From positions 558,001 through 622,000 of the forward strand of contig NZ_CP063121.1 in NCBI RefSeq assembly GCF_014931415.1: a DNA stretch of 64,000 nt, given 5' to 3'. The stretch is from Haemophilus parainfluenzae (GTDB taxonomy: Bacteria; Pseudomonadota; Gammaproteobacteria; Enterobacterales; Pasteurellaceae). A model generated the notes under the pieces. The model did not search any database. It saw nothing but the letters and a program-made list of their open reading frames with translations, and was not told the origin of the DNA. The position numbers and the translations under genes were made by a program. How positions within the stretch are numbered: the stretch's first letter is position 1; each line of letters begins with the position of its first letter. Positions 20,862 through 28,714 of this stretch are shown here, one piece after another.

Positions 20862-22172
20862 ATGAGTTTATCTGCAGCGATTTTTATTTTAATCGTATTA
20901 ATTATTGTCAGTGCAATCTTGTCATCAGCTGAGATTTCTCTCGCGGGTGCAAGACGCATTAAACTACAAACGTTGGCCAATGAAGGCAATATCAAAGCGG
21001 AGAAAGTTTTAAAATTACAGGAACAGCCAGGGCGTTTCATTACTGTAGTACAAATTGGACTTAATATGGTTGCCGTACTTGGTGGTGTGATTGGTGAAGC
21101 AACCATTAGTCTTCACTTACAGAGTTTTTTACATGAATACACCACGGCTGAATGGGTTGAGCCAGCCTCCTCTTGGATTGCCTTTTTCATGGTAACCATA
21201 ACATTTGTTTTATTAGCCGATTTAATTCCGAAACGTCTTGCATTGATTAATCCTGAAGGTGTTGCGTTACGGACTATTGGCATTATGCAAGCCTTTATTT
21301 TCTTCTTAAAACCTATTGTATGGTTTTTTGATGGTCTTTCTAATATCTTCTTCCGTTTAATGGGTGTACCTACTAAACGTGAAGATAACATGACGCCAGA
21401 AGACATTGTGGCGATCGTAGAAGCGGGAGCCGAAGCGGGGGTGTTAAAAACACAAGAGCATTATTTGATTGAAAATATCTTTGAAATGCAAGAACGCACC
21501 GTGTCTTCAACCATGACGACTCGTGAAAATATCGTATTTTTAGACCGCACTTTCACCCGTCAGGAAGTGTTGAATACCTTATCGGCAGACTCTCATTCTA
21601 AATTAGTGATCTGTGATAATGGTTTGGATAAGATTTTAGGTTATGTGGAATCACATACCTTATTAACACTCTATCTTCAACAAGAAGTGGTAGATTTAAC
21701 GGATAGCCGTTTATTGCGTAAAGCGTTATTTATTCCTGATACGTTGTCGTTATACGAAGTATTGGAATTGTTTAAATCCACGGGTGAAGATTTTGCCATT
21801 ATCGTCAATGAATATGCACTTGTAATGGGCTTAATTACTTTGAACGATGTGATGAGTATTGTGATGGGTGAATTGGTTTCTAACGAAGAAGAACAAATAG
21901 TTAGCCGTGATGAAAACTCTTGGTTGATTGATGGGGCAACGCCACTTGAAGATGTGATGCGTGCTTTAGATATTGAATCTTTCCCAGATGAAGAAAACTA
22001 TGAAACCATCAGTGGTTTTATGATGTATATGCTACGCAAAATCCCGAAAAAAACCGATTTTGTGTTATACGATAAATATAAATTTGAAGTCATTGATACC
22101 GAAAACTTCAAAATTGATCAAATTTTAGTTTCTATTGTCAAAGACAGCGGAGTGAGCAAAGAATCAGCGTAG
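20862..22172 (+). CDS. paeA: PaeA (YtfL) polyamine exporter homologue, CNNM/CorC-type
   Basis: This 436-residue inner-membrane protein has an N-terminal DUF21/CNNM domain with about four hydrophobic segments, a CBS pair (MTTRENIVFLD through LVMGLITLNDVM) and a C-terminal CorC_HlyC domain (NSWLIDGATPLEDVM through KFEVIDTENFKIDQ). It is collinear with E. coli YtfL/PaeA, which is implicated in putrescine/cadaverine export, closer than to CorC or YfjD. The presence of speF-potE in the same window makes polyamine export a sensible role. An uptake signal precedes the gene. Confidence 0.8.
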   Translation: MSLSAAIFILIVLIIVSAILSSAEISLAGARRIKLQTLANEGNIKAEKVLKLQEQPGRFITVVQIGLNMVAVLGGVIGEATISLHLQSFLHEYTTAEWVEPASSWIAFFMVTITFVLLADLIPKRLALINPEGVALRTIGIMQAFIFFLKPIVWFFDGLSNIFFRLMGVPTKREDNMTPEDIVAIVEAGAEAGVLKTQEHYLIENIFEMQERTVSSTMTTRENIVFLDRTFTRQEVLNTLSADSHSKLVICDNGLDKILGYVESHTLLTLYLQQEVVDLTDSRLLRKALFIPDTLSLYEVLELFKSTGEDFAIIVNEYALVMGLITLNDVMSIVMGELVSNEEEQIVSRDENSWLIDGATPLEDVMRALDIESFPDEENYETISGFMMYMLRKIPKKTDFVLYDKYKFEVIDTENFKIDQILVSIVKDSGVSKESA

Positions 22173-22253
22173 TGCTAGGCGTTTCCTTGCTTAATCCCCC
22201 ATTCTAAGTATAATTAACGGCGGTTTTAACCGCCTATAAATAAGGAAAATTTA

Positions 22254-22784
22254 ATGTTTAAAAAAATCTTGGTATTCTTTGTGGCAGTAATGCTTGCAGG
22301 TTGTTCTTCGATTTCAGATATGACCTCTTACATTCCGTTTATGGGTAAAGACAAAAAGGTCATTGATTTAGATAAAGATAAAATCGACCAAAAATCTTAC
22401 GCGGCAGCTTATGAAGCCACAGTGGCAACCTATAAAGATCGTGTAACGAAAAATTTCTTTGTGGATAATTTTGCAAGTGGTGCAAATGACTGGTATCTCG
22501 GTCGTATTGTGGTGCCAATCAAACAAATTCAAGATAAACTCTACACAGGTGGTCATGACTCTGATGTGTATGCTTACTACAGTGGTGTGTTGCATGCAGA
22601 GGCATTACAAACCAACTTCAGCCGCTTAAGCGCGAATTGTTGGCAAAAAGTGGATTCACCAAGTGTGACACAAGGGATCTACGATGCAATGCGTGATTTG
22701 CAAAAAGGCAAAGAGCGCGGTGAAAATGACACTTACATTTCCCAAGGTAGCGAAATGCTACTCAAAGCCTGTACCGGCCAATAA
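22254..22784 (+). CDS. Putative lipoprotein of unknown function
   Basis: This 176-residue protein has a lipoprotein signal peptide with lipobox LAGC (cysteine at about residue 17). The mature part has no family motif I can name; it contains ASGANDWYLGRIVVPIKQIQDKLYTGGHDSDVYAYYSGVLH. Two cysteines besides the lipidated one are present (NCWQK and KACTG), which could form a disulfide. Similar lipoproteins occur in other Haemophilus near fruB. It ends in a strong terminator hairpin. Confidence 0.7.
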   Translation: MFKKILVFFVAVMLAGCSSISDMTSYIPFMGKDKKVIDLDKDKIDQKSYAAAYEATVATYKDRVTKNFFVDNFASGANDWYLGRIVVPIKQIQDKLYTGGHDSDVYAYYSGVLHAEALQTNFSRLSANCWQKVDSPSVTQGIYDAMRDLQKGKERGENDTYISQGSEMLLKACTGQ

Positions 22785-22790
22785 TCAATT

Positions 22791-22834
22791 TGAGCTGTTG
22801 ATGAGCGATCTCATCAGCAGCTTTTCTTTTTTTA
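22791..22834 (+). terminator. Strong hairpin between lipoprotein gene and fruB
   Basis: AGCTGTTGATGAG (22793-22805) pairs with CTCATCAGCAGCT (22810-22822), 13 bp with one G-U, around the loop CGAT, followed by a T-rich run to 22833. Only 25 bp remain before the fruB start, which leaves little room for a promoter downstream of it. Confidence 0.85.
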
Positions 22835-22858
22835 AATCATCAATGTGAAGGAGCAAGA

Positions 22859-24379
22859 ATGTTAGAACTTTCGGAAAGCAACATTCATTTAAATGCTACG
22901 GCAACAAATAAGCTGCAAGCTATTGAAATGGCTGCAAGTGCGTTAGAGCAAGCTGGCAATGTTGAACAAGGCTATTTGCAAGGGATGCTTGGACGTGAAC
23001 AACAAACCTCCACTTTTTTAGGCAATGGGATTGCAATTCCACACGGTACATTAGAAACCCGTTCGATGGTGAAAAAAACTGGTGTGCAAGTTTTCCAATT
23101 TCCACAAGGTATTGAGTGGGGAGAAGGCAATATTGCTTATGTTGTGATTGGTATTGCTGCCCGTTCTGATGAGCATCTTGCTTTACTTCGTCAATTAACG
23201 CATGTTTTAGGTGATGAAGACACTGCGGCACAGTTAGCGACATTAGCAGATGTTGAAAAATTCCGTGCTATTTTGTTAGGTGAAAGCGATGCTTTTAGCA
23301 TGACTGAAGAAACATTAAGTTTAGATATTGAAACCCAAAGTTTGCTCACCCTTACTGCTATCAATGCAGGCAAATTACAACAGCAAAGTGCGGTTGAAAA
23401 TAGCTTTGTTTCTGAAGTAGTCTCCAATTCTGCTCTGCCACTTGGCAAAGGGTTATGGGTAACCGATGCCGTATCAGGTAACGTGAAAAATGCGTTGGCA
23501 TTCAGTCGTGCGAAAACTATTTTTAATCATAATGGCAAAGCGGTGAAAGGCGTATTGACGATTTCTGCTGTCAGTGACCAAATCAATGAGACATTAGCAC
23601 GTTTATTGGATGATGAAGTACAAAATATTTTATTAAGTGGTAATACGCAGCAAATTTTGACCGCACTTAATGGCGGTAAAGTGCCAGCTTCGCCAGCTAC
23701 TCAATCTGAAGACCAAATCGCGACAGGTGCAGTGATTGGTACCTTTACTATTCGTAATGAACATGGCTTACATGCTCGCCCAAGTGCAGTGCTTGTTAAT
23801 GAAGTGAAAAAATTCGCCTCCAAGATTACCGTACAAAATCTTACTCGAGAAACCGCACCGGTTAGTGCAAAAAGTTTAATGAAAATTGTGGCATTAGGTG
23901 TCACTCAAGGTCATCGCTTACGTTTTGTTGCTGAAGGGGATGATGCAAAACAAGCCATTGAAGCCTTAGGTAAGATTATTGCGAGTGGGCTTGGTGAAAG
24001 TGTCTCTGCTGTGCCACCAGCTGAACCAGATACCATTGAAGTGAGCAGTGAGCACGTACCACAAATTCACGAAGAAAAAACAGGTTTACCAGCCGATGCT
24101 ATTGAAGCGGTATTTATGATTCGTAATGAACATGGCTTACATGCTCGCCCAAGTGCGGTACTGGTTAATGAAGTGAAAAAATACAATGCGTCTGTTGCGG
24201 TACAAAACTTAGATCGTGACAGTCAATTAGTCAGTGCGAAAAGTCTGATGAAAATTGTGGCGCTCGGTGTCGTGAAAGGTCATCGCTTACGTTTTGTGGC
24301 GAGCGGTGAAGAAGCTCAACAAGCGATTGACGGTATTGGTGCAGTCATTGAAAGCGGTTTAGGTGAAGGTAAGGAGTAA
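22859..24379 (+). CDS. fruB: Fructose PTS diphosphoryl transfer protein FruB (EIIA-M-HPr-HPr)
   Basis: FruB relays phosphate from EI to the fructose permease FruA. The 506-residue protein has an EIIA-Fru domain (residues about 1-145; active histidine in IAIPHGT), a central M domain, and then two HPr domains: residues about 290-375 and 415-500, each with the active-site NEHGLHARPSAVLVNEVKK. E. coli FruB has a single HPr and about 376 residues. The two HPr copies lie 369 bp apart and are nearly identical in DNA over the first 60 bp, which indicates duplication. GAAGGAG precedes the start. It heads fruB-fruK-fruA. Confidence 0.95.
   Translation: MLELSESNIHLNATATNKLQAIEMAASALEQAGNVEQGYLQGMLGREQQTSTFLGNGIAIPHGTLETRSMVKKTGVQVFQFPQGIEWGEGNIAYVVIGIAARSDEHLALLRQLTHVLGDEDTAAQLATLADVEKFRAILLGESDAFSMTEETLSLDIETQSLLTLTAINAGKLQQQSAVENSFVSEVVSNSALPLGKGLWVTDAVSGNVKNALAFSRAKTIFNHNGKAVKGVLTISAVSDQINETLARLLDDEVQNILLSGNTQQILTALNGGKVPASPATQSEDQIATGAVIGTFTIRNEHGLHARPSAVLVNEVKKFASKITVQNLTRETAPVSAKSLMKIVALGVTQGHRLRFVAEGDDAKQAIEALGKIIASGLGESVSAVPPAEPDTIEVSSEHVPQIHEEKTGLPADAIEAVFMIRNEHGLHARPSAVLVNEVKKYNASVAVQNLDRDSQLVSAKSLMKIVALGVVKGHRLRFVASGEEAQQAIDGIGAVIESGLGEGKE
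23750..23813 (+). repeat. HPr-coding direct repeat, copy 1
   Basis: This segment encodes IRNEHGLHARPSAVLVNEVKK of the first HPr domain of FruB. It is repeated almost base for base at 24119-24182, offset 369 bp (123 codons). Copy 1 has AAGTGCAGT at 23782-23790, one base off the uptake core. Confidence 0.9.
24119..24182 (+). repeat. HPr-coding direct repeat, copy 2, with uptake signal
   Basis: This is the second copy of the repeat at 23750-23813. Here the same serine-alanine-valine codons read as a perfect uptake core AAGTGCGGT at 24151-24159, directly after the codons for the active-site HARP motif. Confidence 0.9.
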
Positions 24380-24382
24380 GTG

Positions 24383-25324
24383 ATGGCAAAAGTAGCAACA
24401 ATTACCTTAAATGCCGCTTACGACTTAGTCGGGCGTTTGTCACGTATTGAAATCGGCGAAGTGAATACCGTAGAAACCCTTGGTCTTTTCCCTGCCGGAA
24501 AAGGCATTAATGTTGCCAAGGTGTTGAAAGACTTGGGCGTAGATGTCGCGGTTGGTGGCTTCTTAGGTGAAGACAACGTGGGTGATTTCGAAACCCTATT
24601 TAAAAAACAAGGCTTAGAAGACAAATTTCATCGCGTAGCAGGTAAAACTCGCATTAACGTAAAAATTACTGAAACCGAAGCCGATGTGACAGACCTAAAT
24701 TTCTTAGGTTATCAAATCACCCCAGAAGCTTGGCAGCAATTTACAGCAAATTCTTTAGCGTATTGCCAAAACTTTGACATCGTTGCGGTTTGCGGCAGTT
24801 TACCACGTGGTGTCAGTCCTGAATTGTTCGCGGATTGGCTTAATCAGTTGCATCAAGCTGGTGTGAAAGTCGTATTAGATAGCAGTAATGCGGCACTTAC
24901 AGCAGGATTAAAAGCTAGCCCTTGGTTGGTGAAACCAAATCATCGCGAATTGGAAGCGTGGATTGGTCATCCGTTAAATTCTCTTGATGAAATTATTGCG
25001 GCAGCCAAAAAACTTAAAGCAGAAGGCATTGCTAACGTCATTATTTCGATGGGCGCGAATGGTTCTTTATGGCTGAGTGATCAAGCTGTGATTCAAGCTC
25101 AACCACCTAAATGTGAAAATGTGGTGAGCACTGTAGGTGCAGGCGATTCTATGGTAGCTGGCTTAATTTACGGTATTGAAAAAGGCTTGTCTCAAGCGGA
25201 AACCTTAGCGTTTGCAAGTGCAGTTTCCGCTTTTGCGGTTTCACAAAGTAATGTAGGCGTGAGCGATACCGCCTTGCTTGAGCCAATTCTGGCGAATGTC
25301 AAAATTTCTGTGATTGAAGGATAA
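24383..25324 (+). CDS. fruK: 1-phosphofructokinase
   Basis: FruK phosphorylates fructose-1-phosphate to fructose-1,6-bisphosphate. The 313-residue PfkB-family protein has the N-terminal GKGINVAKVL motif and the C-terminal PfkB signature STVGAGDSMVAGL with the catalytic aspartate. The ATG at 24383 with AAGGAG at 24371-24376 gives the family N-terminus; a GTG one codon earlier is possible. It starts 3 bp after the fruB stop and ends 4 bp before fruA. Confidence 0.95.
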   Translation: MAKVATITLNAAYDLVGRLSRIEIGEVNTVETLGLFPAGKGINVAKVLKDLGVDVAVGGFLGEDNVGDFETLFKKQGLEDKFHRVAGKTRINVKITETEADVTDLNFLGYQITPEAWQQFTANSLAYCQNFDIVAVCGSLPRGVSPELFADWLNQLHQAGVKVVLDSSNAALTAGLKASPWLVKPNHRELEAWIGHPLNSLDEIIAAAKKLKAEGIANVIISMGANGSLWLSDQAVIQAQPPKCENVVSTVGAGDSMVAGLIYGIEKGLSQAETLAFASAVSAFAVSQSNVGVSDTALLEPILANVKISVIEG

Positions 25325-25328
25325 TGTA

Positions 25329-27005
25329 ATGAATTTGTTTTTAACTCAATCTCCGCAAATTGGTGCGGCAAAAGCCTATTTACTTCGCCAAGCATTGAGT
25401 GTGGTAGCGAAAAAAGCCAATCATACTGTGGTTGAACAAGCCAAAGAGGCGGATTTAGTGATTGTTTTCGGATCTAGTTTGCCAAACTCTGCTGAACTTG
25501 TGGGCAAAAAAGTCTTTTTAGCCAATGAAGATGCGGCGATTGCTTCACCTGAAGTCACGCTGACGAATGCACTTAATCAAGCAGTGGACTATGTTCAACC
25601 GGCTCAAAGTGCGGTTGGATTTGGTGGCGTTTCTGGCGTTAAAAATATCGTCGCGGTGACAGCTTGTCCGACAGGGGTTGCGCATACCTTTATGTCAGCT
25701 GAAGCTATTGAAACTTATGCGAAAAAACAAGGTTGGCAGGTAAAAGTCGAAACGCGTGGTCAAGTGGGCGCCGGTAATGAAATTACCCCTGAAGAAGTCG
25801 CTGCAGCAGATTTAGTTTTTGTTGCAGCCGATATTGATGTGCCGTTAGATAAATTCCAAGGAAAACCGATGTATCGTACTTCGACCGGTTTAGCGTTAAA
25901 GAAAACTGCACAGGAATTCGACAAGGCATTTAAAGAAGCGAAAATTTATGAAGGTGGCGCAGCAAAATCTTCTGCGAAATCAGAAGAAAGCGGTGAGAAA
26001 AAAGGTGTTTATAAACATTTGATGACCGGTGTGTCGCACATGCTGCCGTTGGTGGTTGCCGGTGGTCTATTAATCGCGATTTCCTTTATGTTTGGTATCG
26101 AAGCCTTCAAAGATGAAACAATTTTCCATGGTATTCCAAAAGCCTTAATGGATATCGGCGGCGGTGCAGCATTCCACTTGATGATTGCAGTATTTGCCGG
26201 CTATGTTGCCTTTTCTATTGCAGACCGTCCGGGGCTTGCGGTAGGTCTTATTGGTGGTATGTTAGCCACCACAGCGGGAGCAGGGATTTTAGGTGGTATT
26301 ATCGCTGGTTTCTTAGCGGGTTATGTGGTGAAAGGATTAAATGCCACCATTAAATTGCCGGCAAGTTTAACCTCCTTGAAACCGATTTTAATTCTCCCGC
26401 TCTTTGGTACCTTGATTGTTGGCCTTGCCATGATTTATGTGATTAACCCACCGGTTTCACAAATTATGACAACCTTAAGTGATTGGTTAAAATCCATGGG
26501 GGAAGTTAATGCGATGGTGTTGGGTGCGATTATTGGTGCCATGATGTGTATTGATATGGGCGGTCCAGTAAACAAAGCAGCTTATACGTTCTCCGTGGGA
26601 ATGTTGGCCTCTCAAGTTCACACCCCAATGGCCGCCGCAATGGCAGCTGGTATGGTGCCACCAATTGGGATGGCGATTGCAACTTGGATTGCACGCAGTA
26701 AATTTACCAGAAATCAACGTGATGCAGGTAAAGCTTCTTTTGTCTTAGGCTTATGCTTTATCTCTGAAGGGGCATTACCGTTTGTAGCTGCTGATCCATT
26801 ACGTGTGATTATTAGCTCGGTGATCGGTGGAGCAACTGCCGGTGCGATTTCAATGGCATTAAATATTTCTCTGCAAGCACCACATGGTGGTTTATTTGTG
26901 ATTCCGTTTGTTTCTGAGCCATTACTCTACCTAGGTGCAATTGCAACGGGGGCATTATTAACCGGTGTGGTTTACGCGGTGATTAAACCAAAGGCGACAG
27001 AATAG
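25329..27005 (+). CDS. fruA: Fructose-specific PTS permease EIIB'BC
   Basis: FruA imports fructose and phosphorylates it to fructose-1-phosphate. The 558 residues comprise a degenerate N-terminal EIIB' domain (about 1-95), an active EIIB domain with the phospho-cysteine in VAVTACPTGVAHTFM, and a C-terminal EIIC domain with about 8-10 membrane segments including the DMGGPVNKAAY motif. The ATG at 25329 gives the same length as the known Haemophilus protein. It is the last gene of fruBKA and is followed by an uptake-signal-pair terminator. Confidence 0.95.
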   Translation: MNLFLTQSPQIGAAKAYLLRQALSVVAKKANHTVVEQAKEADLVIVFGSSLPNSAELVGKKVFLANEDAAIASPEVTLTNALNQAVDYVQPAQSAVGFGGVSGVKNIVAVTACPTGVAHTFMSAEAIETYAKKQGWQVKVETRGQVGAGNEITPEEVAAADLVFVAADIDVPLDKFQGKPMYRTSTGLALKKTAQEFDKAFKEAKIYEGGAAKSSAKSEESGEKKGVYKHLMTGVSHMLPLVVAGGLLIAISFMFGIEAFKDETIFHGIPKALMDIGGGAAFHLMIAVFAGYVAFSIADRPGLAVGLIGGMLATTAGAGILGGIIAGFLAGYVVKGLNATIKLPASLTSLKPILILPLFGTLIVGLAMIYVINPPVSQIMTTLSDWLKSMGEVNAMVLGAIIGAMMCIDMGGPVNKAAYTFSVGMLASQVHTPMAAAMAAGMVPPIGMAIATWIARSKFTRNQRDAGKASFVLGLCFISEGALPFVAADPLRVIISSVIGGATAGAISMALNISLQAPHGGLFVIPFVSEPLLYLGAIATGALLTGVVYAVIKPKATE

Positions 27006-27021
27006 CCAATTCTTTGATTAA

Positions 27022-27053
27022 AAAAGTGCGGTAATTTTTAACTGCACTTTTCA
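27022..27053 (+). terminator. Uptake-signal inverted-pair terminator after fruA
   Basis: AAGTGCGGT (27024-27032) faces ACTGCACTT (27041-27049), so one arm carries a G-to-A change relative to the core; the stem keeps a wobble or mismatch there. A TTTTCATTT tail follows. Confidence 0.7.
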
Positions 27054-27090
27054 TTTATCAGGTATAATTACAATGATTTAGGGAGAAATT

Positions 27091-27348
27091 ATGGATAAAT
27101 ACAATAAACTCCGCATTGAATGGGATTGTCGTCGAGGTATGCTTGAGCTGGATAAAATCATCATGCCTTTTTATAAAGCGCATTTTGACCAACTGACTGA
27201 CGACAAAAAAGATATTTTTATTCGTTTACTTGCCGCCACGGATTTACAACTTTTTTCGTGGTTTTTTAATGGCAGTCAATCAGAAGATGCTGAAGTGCAA
27301 GCGATGGTTGAATATATCCAAGATGTGCAGAAAACGAATGTCCGTTAA
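27091..27348 (+). CDS. sdhE: FAD assembly factor SdhE
   Basis: This 85-residue protein (SdhE/YgfY/CptB family) promotes covalent FAD attachment to the flavoprotein subunit of succinate dehydrogenase and fumarate reductase. The diagnostic RGMLELD motif is at residues about 15-21. In Haemophilus, which relies on fumarate reductase, FrdA is the probable client. GGGAGAAATT precedes the ATG. It lies between fruA and rpoE, alone in its unit. Confidence 0.9.
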   Translation: MDKYNKLRIEWDCRRGMLELDKIIMPFYKAHFDQLTDDKKDIFIRLLAATDLQLFSWFFNGSQSEDAEVQAMVEYIQDVQKTNVR

Positions 27349-27373
27349 TTTTTTTGAAATTTTTTATACATAA

Positions 27374-27404
27374 GGAACTTTTCAATTTTAACTCTGTCTG
27401 ATAA
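27374..27404 (+). promoter_or_regulatory. Sigma-E-type promoter of rpoE
   Basis: GGAACTT (27374-27380) is followed after 16 bp by TCTGATAA (27397-27404), matching the conserved sigma-E -35 and -10 elements of enteric bacteria. It lies about 60 bp upstream of the rpoE start, so rpoE should activate its own operon. Confidence 0.85.
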
Positions 27405-27465
27405 AGCAACAATAGCTTGCTGTCTTGAATATATGAAGGCGTGTTAGACGTAGCATAGGAGATAT

Positions 27466-28041
27466 ATGGCTGAACAGCTAACAGATCAGGCTTTGGTAGA
27501 AAGAGTGCAGCAAGGCGATAAAAAAGCCTTTAATTTATTGGTTTCTCGTTATCAAAATAAAGTAGCCGGACTTTTAACCCGCTACATTTCTCATAACGAC
27601 ATTCCAGATGTTGTACAAGAATCCTTTATTAAGGCCTATCGTTCCATTGAATCCTTTCGGGGCGATAGTGCATTCTACACTTGGCTATATCGAATTGCCG
27701 TTAATACGGCAAAGAATTACTTAACGGCACAGGGGCGCCGTCCACCGAGCGAAGATATTTTGGCTGAAGATGCCGAAAGCTACGATGTGGGAACCCATCT
27801 ACGTGATGTAGATACCCCTGAAAACGAAATGTTATCTAGCGAATTGGAAAAAGTGGTTTTTGATACCATTCACAGTTTGCCAGAAGATTTAAGAACCGCG
27901 ATTACCTTGCGTGAGCTTGAAGGGTTAAGTTACGAAGAAATCGCAGAAATAATGGATTGCCCAGTAGGCACTGTACGTTCTCGCATTTTCCGTGCTCGGG
28001 AAGTGATTGAGAACAAAATACAACCGCTTATGCAACGTTAA
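27466..28041 (+). CDS. rpoE: RNA polymerase sigma-E factor (extracytoplasmic stress)
   Basis: This 191-residue ECF sigma factor directs envelope-stress transcription. Region 2 contains FNLLVSRYQNKV and DVVQESFIKAYRSIESFRGDSAFYTWLYRIAVN, and region 4 contains LPEDLRTAITLRELEGLSYEEIAEIMDCPVGTVRSRI; both are close to E. coli RpoE (191 residues). AGGAGA precedes the ATG. A sigma-E promoter lies upstream and the anti-sigma gene rseA follows by 21 bp. Confidence 0.97.
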   Translation: MAEQLTDQALVERVQQGDKKAFNLLVSRYQNKVAGLLTRYISHNDIPDVVQESFIKAYRSIESFRGDSAFYTWLYRIAVNTAKNYLTAQGRRPPSEDILAEDAESYDVGTHLRDVDTPENEMLSSELEKVVFDTIHSLPEDLRTAITLRELEGLSYEEIAEIMDCPVGTVRSRIFRAREVIENKIQPLMQR

Positions 28042-28062
28042 AATAAAGTCGGAGTTTATAAA

Positions 28063-28644
28063 ATGCAAAAAGAGTTACTTTCAGCCTATATGGATGGAGA
28101 AGAAGTCAGTGCCGAGTTGACGGAACAACTTTGTCAGGATAAAGATTCACAAGAATCTTGGGCGGCATATCACACCGTAAGAGCAGTTATGCGTAAAGAG
28201 TCACCAGTATTATTGGGTGCTGATTTTACCGCGAAAATGGCTAATTTAATTGAATTAGAAGAAGTAAAACACGTTGAGATTACTGTTTCTCAACCAACGC
28301 CAGAAGAAGCAGACAGCTTACCATTCGTGCAAAAATTAAAAGCATTCTTTGCACCAATGACACAAATTGCGGTGGCTGCGGGGGTGTGTTTAGTGGCTGT
28401 AGTAGGTGTGCAATCATTTAATGCGAAAAGCACGTCGGTTACACCAGAAAACCCTGTTTTACAAACCTTACCATTTAACAGTTCAGTTCAAGAAGTAAGT
28501 TACAACGCTCCGACCAAAGATGTAGCCACTTCAGAACAGGTTGAACAAAAAAATCGCCGTATTGGTACGATGTTACAAAACTATGAATTACAGCGTCGTA
28601 TGCATGCAGATAGCTTAAATGTGGGTAGCAACCAAGCGAAATAA
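28063..28644 (+). CDS. rseA: Anti-sigma-E factor RseA
   Basis: This 193-residue single-pass inner-membrane protein sequesters RpoE until it is cut by DegS and RseP. The N-terminal cytoplasmic domain (LLSAYMDGEEVSAELTEQLC) matches the sigma-binding domain, and one transmembrane segment lies at about residues 103-122 (MTQIAVAAGVCLVAVVGVQ). The periplasmic tail is shorter in recognisable features than in E. coli and ends NVGSNQAK. A canonical terminator separates it from rseB. Confidence 0.92.
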   Translation: MQKELLSAYMDGEEVSAELTEQLCQDKDSQESWAAYHTVRAVMRKESPVLLGADFTAKMANLIELEEVKHVEITVSQPTPEEADSLPFVQKLKAFFAPMTQIAVAAGVCLVAVVGVQSFNAKSTSVTPENPVLQTLPFNSSVQEVSYNAPTKDVATSEQVEQKNRRIGTMLQNYELQRRMHADSLNVGSNQAK

Positions 28645-28662
28645 TTACAGCAATTAATCGAT

Positions 28663-28694
28663 AATTCACCACCTTAGGCGTGGTGAATTTTTTT
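28663..28694 (+). terminator. Canonical intrinsic terminator between rseA and rseB
   Basis: AATTCACCAC (28663-28672) and GTGGTGAATT (28680-28689) form a perfect 10-bp stem with a 7-nt loop, followed by a run of Ts to 28694. rseB begins only 20 bp later, so rseB depends on readthrough or on a promoter inside or overlapping this segment. Confidence 0.85.
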
Positions 28695-28714
28695 ATGGAT
28701 CAATTGATTTATTT

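Noticed and set aside
27091-27348. SdhE as evidence for a succinate dehydrogenase operon here
   Set aside because: No sdh genes are nearby, and the family also serves fumarate reductase.
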